In this document: positions 55,215-64,000 of the stretch, piece after piece
Layout of the letters: each line of letters begins with the position of its first letter
Position numbering within the stretch: position 1 is the stretch's first letter
Origin: Fallopia convolvulus
Taxonomy: Eukaryota > Streptophyta > Magnoliopsida > Caryophyllales > Polygonaceae
Direction of reading: 5' to 3'
DNA length: 64,000 nt
Assembly: GCA_964016875.1 (NCBI GenBank)
Contig: OZ024735.1
Span: 7,425,338-7,489,337 of the forward strand
Notes under the pieces: model-generated
Told to the model about the DNA's origin: nothing
The model's input: only the letters and a program-made list of their open reading frames with translations
Databases searched by the model: none
Program-made: the position numbers and the translations under genes

Positions 55215-56439
55215 GAAGGACATGTATAAAGGCTCGTTGACAAGTGTGTGCACCCCAGGGGGAAATATATAGTTTTTTCATGTAGGGGTCGGCTTGCACC
55301 AGGGGTTGGCTTTGAGCCCGTTTCTGTTTGCTGTCGTACTGGGCGTGTTGACGATGGGGATACAGGATGAGGTACCGTGGTGTATGATGTTCGCCGATGA
55401 CATAGTGTTGGTGGACGAGTCTAGGGAGGGAGTAAGCGGAAAGCTAGAATCTTGGAGAGAGAAGCTTGAGACATAGGGTTTTAAGCTGATTCAATCCAAG
55501 ACAGAGTATGTTGAGTTTAAGTTCAGTCAGGAGGTCGAGCCTGATGAGGATGTCCGCTTGGGAGGAGAGGTCGTTGCGAAAAAGGAGATGTTTAGATATA
55601 TAGGCTCAGTTGTACAGAGTGATGGGAGCATCGAGGAGGACATTAGATACCGAATCCAGAGAGGTTGGCAGAAGTGGAGGGGAGCTTCCGGAGTGCTATG
55701 CGACAGAAAAGTCCCACTCAAGCTAAAGGGAAAGTTCTACAAAGCCGTGGTTAGACCAGCAATACTGTACGGGGCGGAGTGTTGGCCGACTACGAAGGCG
55801 CAGGAGCAGAAGTTGATGGTAGCAGAGATGAGGATGCTGAGGTGGATGTGCGTGCACACGAGATTGGACAAGATCAGAAACGAAGTGATTAGGAGTAAGG
55901 TGGGAGTGGCTAGTTTGGGTGAAAAGCTCAAAGAGTCGAGGCTCAGATGGTTCGGGCACATACAAAGGAGACCCCTAGATGCCCCAGTTCGGAGAATTGA
56001 GAGGTTGATCGGTAGCAACTTTCGCAGGGATAGGCAGACCGAAGAAGAGTTGGAAGGAAGTCATAAAACAAGACTTTACCGTGATGGCGGTCTCAGCGAA
56101 TTTGGCTTTATGTAGGGACCAATGGCGTCAGAAGATTACAGTGACAAAGCGGTAGCAAGGAGGACCTGGAGGGAGTGCCCTGCTCTTTTCCTTATCTTTG
56201 TTTCTTAGTTTTGCTGTTTTCCTTTTCTGCGTGCTCTAGAGTACTTTTCGTTCTCGCTTTCTACTCCCCTGCTGGCTTTCTATCTTTTGGTTTGTCCGTC
56301 CTTTGTTCCTTTTTACTTTGGGCCCTCCTTAGATACCCTCCTGACGTCGAGTCGGGGTAAGGGTTCGTACATCTCGACCCCCCAGATCCCGTTCATATCG
56401 GGTTCCACCTGGGCAGATGTTGTTGTTGTTGTTGTAAAT
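55215..56439 (+). mobile_element. 5'-truncated RTE-clade LINE, 1,225 bp
   Basis: It inserted into RT of element F with 9-bp duplications AAGTGTTCT. It retains the RT end: LHQGLALSPFLFAVVLGVLT, VPWCMMFADDIVLVDESREG, WREKLET then a stop, GFKLIQSKTEYVEFKFS. It continues with VAKKEMFRYIGSVVQSDGSI, AILYGAECWPTTKAQEQKL, RMLRWMCVHTRLDKIRN and LRWFGHIQRRP. The FADD catalytic box is intact. The 3' end is a (GTT)n tail at 56419-56435, characteristic of plant RTE elements. The 558-bp open stretch 55558-56115 is the best-preserved part. Confidence 0.92.
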
Positions 56440-56448
56440 AAGTGTTCT

Positions 56449-57960
56449 TTTTGCTCGGAATCTACTGTTTTTCTTGGTTTTTTTGTGTCTAAAGGTGGAT
56501 TGAAGCTAGATGAAGACAAAATCAAGGCTATCAAGGAGTGGCCACAGCCGAGTACCCCAACCATGGTGCGCTTGTTTCTCGGCTTGGCTGGCTTCTATAG
56601 ACGGTTTGTGCATGATTTTAGCACAATTGCAGCCCCTCTCCATGAGCTTACAAAGAAAGATACAACATTCAAATGGAGAGAGCAACAAGAGAACGCCTTC
56701 GACACTTCGAAGGACAGGTTGTGCAACGCCCCGATGCTCCAACTCCCTGATTTCTCCAAGGCATTCGAGATTGAGGTGGATGCATTAGGTCATGGCATAG
56801 GAGGCGTCCTCTTGCAAGACAAGAAACCCATAGCTTATTTCAGTGAAAAGCTTAGTGGGGCTGAGTTGAATTACCCTACATATGATAAAGAACTTTATGC
56901 TTTAATTAGGGTTTTGAAGACTTGGTCTCATTATTTGTGGCTTAAGGATTTCGTTATTCATTCTGATCATGAGGCCTTGAAGTATTTGAAAGGCCAATCC
57001 AGACTCAGTAGGCGACATGCAAGATGGTTTGAATTCATGGAGACCTTTCCTTATGTTGTAAAGCATAAGAAAGGCAAAGAGAATGTGGTAGTTGACGCCC
57101 TCTCTCGCAGGTACGTTTTCTTGAACCAATGTGATGTGAAAATCCTTGGATTTGCATTGATTAAAGAGTTGTATGCTAGTGATCCTAACTTTGTTGAAAT
57201 TTACAAGAATTGCATGTCTAGGGGAGAAATAGATTCCTACTTTATTGATGATGGTTATTTGTTTAACGTTGGAAAATTATGCATACCTTCATCAAGTATA
57301 TCTAGGCTTCTAACTAAAGAGGTTCATGAATCAAGAGGACATAGAGGGCTAGAGAAGACTTTAGAAGGCTTAAAAGAACACTACTATTGGCCAAAAATGA
57401 GTAACTATGTGCTTAGATTTTTCAAAAGTTGTGTTGTGTGTGCTAAAGCTAAATCTAGACTAAACCCTCATGGCTTGTCCCAGCCCTTACCAATTCGTAG
57501 TTCACCTTGGGAGGACATTTCTATGGACTTCATTGTTGGATTGCCTAGAACTAGGAAAGGTAGAGATTCTATTTTTGTGGTTGTAGACCGTTTTTCTAAA
57601 ATGGCTCATTTTATCCCATGTCCCACGACTGATGATGCTGTGCATATTGCTGATTTGTTCTTTAGAGAAGTTGTTAGATTGCATGAAATTCCTTGTTCTA
57701 TTGTTTCAGATCGTGATGCTAAATTCTTGAGTTATTTTTGGAAAAGTTTATGGTCTAAGTTGGGAACTTAGTTGTTATTTTCTACCTCGTGTCATCCACA
57801 AACTGATGGGCAAACTGAAGTTAACAGGTCAATCCATTTAGCTACAAAAATGACCCCTTATGAGGTTGTTTATGGGCTGAATCCAAGGACGCCAGTGGAT
57901 TTGACGCCTCAGCCATACAAGGGAAAAAAGAGAGCTTTGAAGCTGACAAGAGGGCTGAGT
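56449..57960 (+). pseudogene. RT end, RNase H and integrase of element F
   Basis: Codons resume exactly after the duplication: FCSESTVFLGFFVSKGG (RT thumb), FLGLAGFYRRFVHDFSTIAA, then RNase H (EIEVDALGHGIGGVLLQDKK, YDKELYALIR, FVIHSDHEALKYL, VVDALSRR). Integrase follows, with zinc motif HESRGHRGL...CVVCAKAK and core Asp in SMDFIVGLPRTRKG. The second Asp is in CSIVSDRDAKFLS. After a TAG at 57769, CHPQTDGQTEV carries Glu. About 40 residues after NRS are deleted before ATKMTPYEVVYGLNPRTP. The open stretch before the TAG is about 1.3 kb. Confidence 0.88.
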
Positions 57961-58480
57961 TTGTAAAGAAGCTACATGAGAGAACCAAGATGCACTTAGA
58001 GAGGAAATCAGTGAAGTAAAAGGCCCATGCTTACAAGGGGCGAAAACAAGTGATCTTTGAAGAAGGTAATCTTGTTTAGGTGCATCATAGGAAGGAGAGG
58101 TTCCCAAATCAAAGGAAGAATAAGCTAGATCAGCGTGGAGATGGACCGTTTAGAATCATCAGGAGAATCGGCCCAAATGCATATCAAGTTGAAATGCTTG
58201 GTGAGTATAATGTTCATCCGACGTTTAATATGGCTGATCTATCTCTTTATGTGCCAGATTTTGATTCCGACGTCGAATCAGAGACGATTCGAGCTCAAGT
58301 GGAGGAGAATGATGCAGTGAAGCCACCATGTCTCCTACCGACGTCAAAGAGTTGATTTGAGTGCCATCTGATGGACCAATTACTAGAAGTCAGGCTAAGA
58401 AGATTGCTCAAGGCACAATAATGATGTTGGTTCGATTGACAGCCATTGTTGAAGGGTCCACCAAGACGAGATGGGTCACT
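57961..58480 (+). pseudogene. C-terminal part of element F pol
   Basis: After stops near 57964 the frame resumes with FPNQRKNKLDQRGDGPFRII and RRIGPNAYQVEMLGEYNVHP, a GPY/F-type integrase C-terminal module. It ends with VPSDGPITRSQAKKIAQG. No chromodomain is seen. Confidence 0.75.
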
Positions 58481-58582
58481 TGCATTCGTCATCAGCTAAG
58501 CCCAGATTCAATGGACTGATTATATGGGCCGAGTTTCACACTATTTCCTTATTTAGAAACATGTATTAGCTTGTCTCACTTT

Positions 58583-59530
58583 AGGGCTGAATTTAGTAAG
58601 TGACCGGGTGAGATAAGTTGTTACATGGGTCAAAGTCAACCCTTTGACTTGACCAATCTAAATATGGAAAATATCACTTTTATTTTATTATACTATAGGC
58701 GTGTTTTTATTTAAATAATGAAGAGAAATCAGCCATAGGCATATTGTTAGTGGTTGATATTCTCTCTTATGTTTTTATTATCTTTTAGATATTTTAAGGT
58801 TGTTAGGATATTTTTCTTAAATAAATAAATCAGCCATGATTTATTTTATTTAAGGGAGATCTAGTTAGTTAAGCTTTAGATATTTTATTATATCTTGGAA
58901 AGTAAGACATGGGCCTCACTCTATCTATTAGGGCCGACCATAGGGGTGCCTTGCTCTCCAAGGAGACTCTTTTGTATTCCCTTTAAATACCTTGCATTTA
59001 TCATTCAATAAAATTCAACCTGAATTAGATAAACCCCTATTGGTTTATCTAGTTTATGGGCCATTAAAGCAACTATTGTTCAAGCATTCAATCTCTACGA
59101 TCATCATCACTAATTTGTTTTCTTTCAATTCAGATTTGGATTGTTAATTTGATCAACTTGTTAGTTCTAGTTTGATTGTTAAAGATCAACTAGTTTATCA
59201 ATTGAATTTAGGGTTTGAGCCAATTCAGTTGAACTATCCTTTTGATTATCTTAACTCTTTGAATCAGATTCGTTCCTTGTTCATATTTCGAGTTTCTTGT
59301 TCATCAAGTTATTAACTTTGAAGGCAAAATCAGGTTGGAAATCGAACTACTGGCAAGATCGGGATCCTGTGTGGTTAAATACTTGGTCACCGAGGAGTAA
59401 TCCGAGGCGATCACGTATCAGGTTCAGTTTAGTAAGTGACCGAGTAAGATAGAATATGTCATGTGGCTTTAGTCAACCATTTGGCTTTTCCTATCTAAGA
59501 AAGAAAAATCCTATCTTTACTTTTGAGCAT
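58583..59530 (+). repeat. Direct repeats downstream of element F, possible LTR structure
   Basis: The block tttagtaagtgaccg...gtcaaccattt-like at 58587-58665 recurs in diverged form at 59425-59500, about 840 bp apart. TATA-like and poly(A)-like sequences lie between (58980-59030: ctttaaatacc, aataaaattc). This is compatible with an 0.84-kb 3' LTR of F followed by part of another copy, but TG..CA ends are not clear. Confidence 0.45.
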
Positions 59531-59855
59531 ATTAAAGACAATTATGTTGATATTTTCGATTGTCAAGCTTGTTAGTTGGTTGAGTTATATATTTCCATAT
59601 TTTATTTTATCTTATAGTCTTCTTAAGGATTATTTTGTTAGTTTTCTTATCTTTTAACTCAAGTAATTTATTTATTTGATTTAATTGATAAGGAGACTTA
59701 GTATAGATGGTTTTCATTATAATAGTATATCTTAGAGAGCAAGGAAAAGGTCCAAATCATCCTCGATAGCCCGGCCATATGTTGGTGAATTGTGAAAAGT
59801 TATCAATCAATTGGCGAAAGTTATAAATGATAAGTGTGAGAATGATTAAGAACAT
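59531..59855. other. Unassigned AT-rich sequence
   Basis: No feature beyond possible LTR remains of element F. Confidence 0.5.
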
Positions 59856-60081
59856 TATGGGTGCAATTATTTTATATATTTATTTTTATGTCATTTGTAA
59901 TTAATGTAACATTAATATAGGTGAATTATTCCCCAAGAAAGGACACTAAAGATCTTTGAGGATATTCTCCTATGGAAAACCCTATTTTAAAAGGGTCCTC
60001 TAACTTAATAATACATATCTGACTTCTCCAATTGCAGAGAAACCCTAATACCCAATTATCCTGACAAATTTTGATATTGTA
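59856..60081 (+). repeat. 5' LTR of element G
   Basis: This is the direct repeat of 63267-63489, with many substitutions. It ends just before the TTGGCGCC primer site. Confidence 0.8.
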
Positions 60082-60083
60082 AT

Positions 60084-60101
60084 TGGCGCCGTCTATGAGA
60101 A
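60084..60101 (+). promoter_or_regulatory. Primer-binding site of element G
   Basis: TGGCGCCGTCTATGAGAA is close to the TGGCGCCGTCTGTGGGAA-type site of plant Tat/Athila elements. Confidence 0.8.
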
Positions 60102-60279
60102 GAAGAACAAACTATTGATAACCACCGAGAGAGGGTCGCCACCGCCGCTTCTGCTCGTGAGAAGGGAGACCGACGATCACTGCCACCAAACGCGGGCTAT
60201 GACCGTCGAGGACTATCGCTCGTGAGAATCACGCTCAGCCCGACCCGAAGAAGCCATCACTCAGCTCGCGATCAACTAG

Positions 60280-60470
60280 CCACGATGATGACAATGAGAT
60301 CCACCATGACGATGATTGGATGAAGGATGTTGATGACGATCGAATGCATAGGCAATCAACGATAATTGATGTCAATTGATGATATATAAGGACGATGATT
60401 ATGATACATGAAGATGATGATGCATGAGGAAGACGATGATCATGATGATGACTAATGGTGATTGTCGCAC
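60280..60470 (+). repeat. GAT-rich low-complexity segment
   Basis: Repeated gatga/gatgat triplets form an irregular low-complexity stretch inside element G. No open frame extends across it. Confidence 0.7.
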
Positions 60471-61360
60471 AAAGGAGCAGAGGTCGATGGACGACAAATA
60501 TCGAAACCCCGAACCTAAATTAAAGAAAGAAATTTGATCATAATTAATTAATGGGTCTTAAATTAGTCTTAATTATTTAGTTGACCCACAACTTTGAAGT
60601 TGAAAAGATATTTGGTAGATGCTTTGATTAGCCTAAAAGACTCGAATCGCACCGGGACAGGACACCATTATACCTAGAAGACCCTAATTAACAATGATTT
60701 ATTATATTCGGTTTTTTTGTTTTTTGAATTATTATATATTAAATTATTTATACTTGTTGATGTACTAATTAACGGATTTTGTTGACACATGATGATCCAA
60801 CCAAGATGCCAAGGGTGATTTCAGAGCTAAGAGTGTTCACTTGTGCACATGCTCGGGGGCAAAAGAACGATATCAAGAGCGGGAGTTGGCAAAGTCACGC
60901 GAAGAAATCCGTTGCTTGAAGACATCTTGAAAAGGATGTAGGGATAGATTCGCGAATCCGAGCAAGCTGGCCTTAATCAAGGGTGGTCCTTGGATCGAGA
61001 CGTTGCATGATAAACAAGGACGTCTATGGAAACAAAGCCAAGATAAAAAAGCAAGCAACTTGGTTATTTATAGGAATCGATGCGTAGTTTAGCGATCTTG
61101 TGACGTCTCATTTGAGAGCCACGGTTATAAGATCAAGATGATTCAAGAGTCATTGGAAAGAAGATCAAGTGTACTTCGCTTCTAGTTCACACATAGGGCT
61201 TGGAAAGCTTACCTAAGTGGGTCAAAATCGTGTATCAAGAGGTTGTTATGCGTTTCTCTTGAAGAATAATTGAGCAGACTTTCAACCAACCGTTTGGGTG
61301 CTATGATTGCCGGAATAATACGATCCATATATTTCTAGAGAGCTGACAAGATGAGCTACA

Positions 61361-62032
61361 AATCTTATCAAGGGACGACCCGTAAGTGTTGAACGCTAGG
61401 CGAGTCAGCTCCACGATCAATCTTGTTGCAGAACGCCCACTAAGATTGAACGCTAGGCAGGCCAACTCGACAACCAATCATGTCGTGGTACGACCCCTAA
61501 GCGTTGAATGCTAGGTAGGCCAACTCGACGACCACTCATGTAGCGGGAAGCCCCCTAAGCGCTGAATGCATGGCGAGCCAGCTCGACAACAATCTTATCG
61601 CGGGATGCCCCCTAAGCGATGAACTCTAGGCGGGCTTGCTCGACGATCAATCTTATCGCGGAATGTGACAAGATCATCTAGACGACCAATCTTGTCGCGA
61701 GACGCCCCCTAAGCGTTGAACGCTAGGTGGGGTAGCTCGATTACCAATCTTGTCGTGGGACACCCCCTAAGCGTTGGACGCTAGGAAGGCCATCTCGATG
61801 ACCAATATTTCGTGGGATGCCCCTTAAGCGTTGAATTCTAGGAAGGCCAGCTCGACGACCAATCATGTCGCGGGACGCCCCCTAAGCATTGAACGGTAGG
61901 AGGGACAACTCGATGACCAATCTTGTCGCGGGACGCCCCCTAAGCTTTGATGCTATGAGGGCCAACTCAATGACCAATATTATTGCAAGACGCTTCCAAA
62001 GTGTTGGATGCTAGGAGGGCTAGCTCGACGAT
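61361..62032 (+). repeat. 58-bp minisatellite, 12 units, in element G
   Basis: Units start at about 61361, 61419, 61476, 61534, 61591, 61649 (39 bp only), 61688, 61746, 61804, 61861, 61919 and 61976. The consensus has aatcttgtcgcgggacgcc, ccctaagcgttgaacgctag and gagggccagctcgacgacc in succession. There are no unique spacers between units. A lone unit lies at 63096-63152, about 1.1 kb away. Confidence 0.92.
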
Positions 62033-63266
62033 ACAATCATAATCACAAATTAAAGCTGACCAACTATTCTTTCGAGATAATAACGCATTGCTATCTTGTA
62101 GGAGCCCGTTCGAAGGTTACGATTGACCAATCAAGATAGTTTAGGAAGCGTTGGAAAGCTAAAAAAACAACATTTCATCTTTAGGAACAAAATCAAGAAT
62201 CGCACTCAAAGTGGGTCAAAGTTGGACGCGAACACGAAGAAGGCGGGAAAGTACATGCCCGTGCACTTGGAGCAACACTCATTTAGGGAAGTTTTTATGT
62301 TTTTATTTTTGCAAATATTTTATGAATTTTTATGCAAGTACGAAATAGAGCTACATGAACAAACATCCTCGTTCAAGTTCGGATGCAAGAGCATAAAACC
62401 ACCTCTGCGCCCATACAAGTATAGGAAGTAAGAACTCCCATTTATGTACGAAAGTATGGGGCGAGCGTCGTCGTCTCATACCCGAAGGACGAGAGGAGAT
62501 TTTCCATCTAAAAACCGCTCTAGAAAAGCAGCAAGAAAAGAATAAAGCTTGACTCACGGTCTAGCGACACTAAGAAGGCATCAAGACAAGAGGTCAAACA
62601 CCATCCCGAACCGAACTAAGGATGACAAGCTAAACCCGAGAATTCAAAGATCCCAACCTCGTAGTCATACACCAAAGAAAAAGAGACGTTGCGTCGCAAA
62701 TGGCAGGCAACAATGCGTCGAAGACCACCATCCAACATACGAGCGATCTCGAGAGCGCAGGGAGGGCATGAGACGCATCAAGAGGGATTCCACTACCTAT
62801 CATAGCGAGAGTTGACATGAGGAGTTGAAGACCCCGAGAGGGGAAGAGCATCATAGCATAACAAGAGAGCCCCCACTAGGGCAAGATAGAACTGTTTTAA
62901 TCTAGCTTTGTAAGAACGATGACACTCTTTTCTCATCGGTGGGTTTTGTCCCACAGGGTTTTCCTTTCGGAAGGTTTTAACGAGGCCTCCTCTTCGTAGA
63001 ATTTTATTTCTATCTCTAGTTGTCAAACATCTTTACCTCTTTTACCCAAGAATGGTTGTTGGCAAGATTCATCTAATGAGCATGTCATCAACAAACCATG
63101 TCGCTTTGGGTCGCCCCCTAAGCATTGGACGCTAGGAGGTCTAGACCGACGACAAAACAAAAATCTATACGCCCACAAGACAACATGAAGACCATTACAA
63201 TGATGTGCACCCGACATGGCTCAAACCCTCGATCTGCTAATGCGCTCAATCGTTTAAGAAGGATAT
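62033..63266 (+). other. Element G interior, 3' part
   Basis: This holds a lone minisatellite unit (63096-63152) and short frames at 62123-62431 and 62549-62815. The latter codes Arg/Lys-rich low-complexity protein without recognisable domains. There is no evidence for a functional gene. Confidence 0.55.
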
Positions 63267-63489
63267 TGTGGGTACAATTATTTTATGTATTTATTTTTTA
63301 TTAGTTGTAATTAACGTAATAATAATATAGGTGAATTATTACCTAAGAAAGGTTACTAAATATCCTTGGGAATATTTTCTTATGGAAAACCCTATTTAAA
63401 GGGGCCACTACCTCAATAATATAGATCTGACTTCTCCCATTCTAGAGAAACCCCAGTACCCAATTCTCCTGATAATTTTTTGTTCTACA
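63267..63489 (+). repeat. 3' LTR of element G
   Basis: It starts TGTGGGTACAATT, ends TTCTACA, and is the direct repeat of 59856-60081. The preceding gtttaagaaggata may be a weak polypurine tract. Confidence 0.8.
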
Positions 63490-63914
63490 AGAATCACTCG
63501 GGCATAGGTTGTGTGGGAGGCATGGTCTATGTGATTGGCCCTAGTGATTCTAAGGGTTTAAGGGAAAAAGAAATCATGAGAAGAGTGCCAACACAATAAG
63601 CCAAGCATAGGGCGCTAAGGCGCGGGACGCATGCTAAGGCATAGGTGCGCTAGGCGTTGGCATTGTGGGATCTTGGCATTCAGGACAAGGATCGCCCGGT
63701 GTTGGAGAAGCCATGTAATAGGCTTGCTCGGAATTGGCAAGCCATGGCATAGGCATGCTCGTCACTTTCGCATCTTGGATCAACACTTGACCATTTCCAG
63801 TGACTTGGTCCCCCATCTTATTATTTGGAAAGGAAAATATTAAGCTCTAAGACTCTGTTGCAAAATTTAAGAGTTGGCTAAGATTTGGAAGACCAAAATT
63901 GATATAGCTCAATG
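63490..63914. other. Unassigned sequence
   Basis: Short local repeats rich in ggcat, gctaaggc and gccatggcata occur at 63610-63760. No supported gene. Confidence 0.5.
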
Positions 63915-64000
63915 ACTCCATATATCCCACAACATAATGGGGTGGATAAATGTAAGAACCGTGTGCTTAAAGACATGGTTAATGCGATGTTATCCTACTC
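63915..64000 (+). pseudogene. Ty1/copia integrase fragment at the window edge
   Basis: The frame from 63915 reads TPYIPQHNGVDKCKNRVLKD, then MVNAMLSYS. This is the end of the catalytic core of Ty1/copia integrase (usual form TPQQNGVAERKNRTL.DM). The catalytic Glu of the usual AERKN is Asp (VDKCKN). Upstream codons are out of frame. The element continues beyond the window. Confidence 0.75.

Larger units (their letters stand above)
52181..58580 (+). mobile_element. Element F: decayed Ty3/gypsy retrotransposon
   Basis: The order is gag, protease, RT (interrupted by an RTE LINE), RNase H, integrase, all on the plus strand. The integrase-last order places it in Ty3/gypsy. The sequence resembles chromovirus-type pol, but no chromodomain is visible and the lineage is uncertain. 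No intact LTR pair could be delimited; possible LTR-like direct repeats follow at 58583 and 59422. RT and integrase are both disabled. Confidence 0.85.
59856..63489 (+). mobile_element. Element G: non-coding, non-autonomous LTR element, 3.6 kb
   Basis: LTRs 59856-60081 and 63267-63489 share gggt(g/a)caattattttat, taggtgaattatt, tatggaaaaccctattt, gatctgacttctcc and agagaaacccc/taatacccaatt. A TGGCGCCG primer site follows the left LTR, as in Tat/Athila-type elements. No retroviral domain is found in any frame of the 3.2-kb interior. It holds a GAT-rich segment (60280-60470) and a 58-bp minisatellite. Flanks AGAAC and AGAAT are a possible 4-of-5 duplication if the LTR starts two bases earlier, so exact ends are uncertain. 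Confidence 0.8.

Noticed and set aside
61361..62032. Regularly spaced direct repeats resembling a CRISPR array
   Set aside because: The units are contiguous 58-bp tandem copies with no unique spacers, they lie in a plant LTR element, and no cas-like gene is present.
62549..62854. Basic 88-codon protein in element G
   Set aside because: It is low-complexity Arg/Lys/His-rich sequence in a repeat element with no homologous motif. Too weak to call a gene.

Overview
This window is nuclear DNA from a flowering plant, most likely a eudicot. The evidence is a plant R2R3-MYB gene with the canonical two-intron DNA-binding-domain structure, Ty3/gypsy elements of plant-only lineages (Tat-type with a second, archaeal-like RNase H; a Tekay/Del-type long LTR), a TRIM, tRNA-derived SINEs, L1-like and RTE LINEs, hAT-like MITEs and a CACTA relic. 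There are no bacterial operons, CRISPR arrays or rRNA genes. I could not name the species.

Layout. 1-1.2 kb: antisense LTR-like sequence. 1.2-1.85 kb: a 97-bp tandem array. 2.2-3.1 kb: antisense gag remnant, primer-binding site and LTR piece of a Tekay/Del-like element (B). 3.09-9.44 kb: a non-autonomous antisense LTR element (A) with ATAGT target duplications. A is itself split by a 2.9-kb solo LTR (3924-6861, ATCCT duplications) that landed at A's polypurine tract/LTR junction. 9.4-15.6 kb: mostly unassigned AT-rich DNA with a hAT-like MITE and a truncated second copy of the 2.9-kb LTR. 15.86-26.84 kb: element C, a structurally complete but coding-dead Tat-type Ty3/gypsy element (474-bp LTRs, CTACT duplications). 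C has gag, a protease-deleted pol, a dual RNase H and integrase, a nested 1.8-kb foldback element (D), and an antisense multi-exon gene before its 3' LTR. 26.85-34.03 kb: two older decayed relatives of C (E1, E2) carrying a MITE and an inverted pair of SINEs.

The only plausible host gene is the R2R3-MYB gene at 34366-41955 (464 residues, three exons). Its second intron is about 6.0 kb and holds an antisense LINE 3' end, a hAT-like MITE and a 455-bp tandem repeat. Its C-terminal region carries three exact-period 50-residue repeats.

42.2-47.4 kb: decayed antisense L1-like LINE. 47.4-48.6 kb: tandem repeat split by a 650-bp TRIM (CACAT duplications). 48.7-49.3 kb: LINE relic. 49.3-50.9 kb: CACTA-type relic with palindromic subterminal repeats and a transposase N-terminal domain. 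50.9-51.3 kb: MITE. 51.9-58.6 kb: a decayed Ty3/gypsy element (F) interrupted by an RTE LINE tail (AAGTGTTCT duplications). 59.86-63.49 kb: element G, a non-coding non-autonomous LTR element with a 58-bp minisatellite. The window ends inside a Ty1/copia integrase fragment.

Almost everything outside the MYB gene is layered transposon insertion. The most interesting biology I see is the conserved, apparently spliced antisense gene of the Tat elements, and the repeat-bearing MYB gene that has kept its reading frame around a transposon-filled intron. I did not find a clearly novel cellular system.
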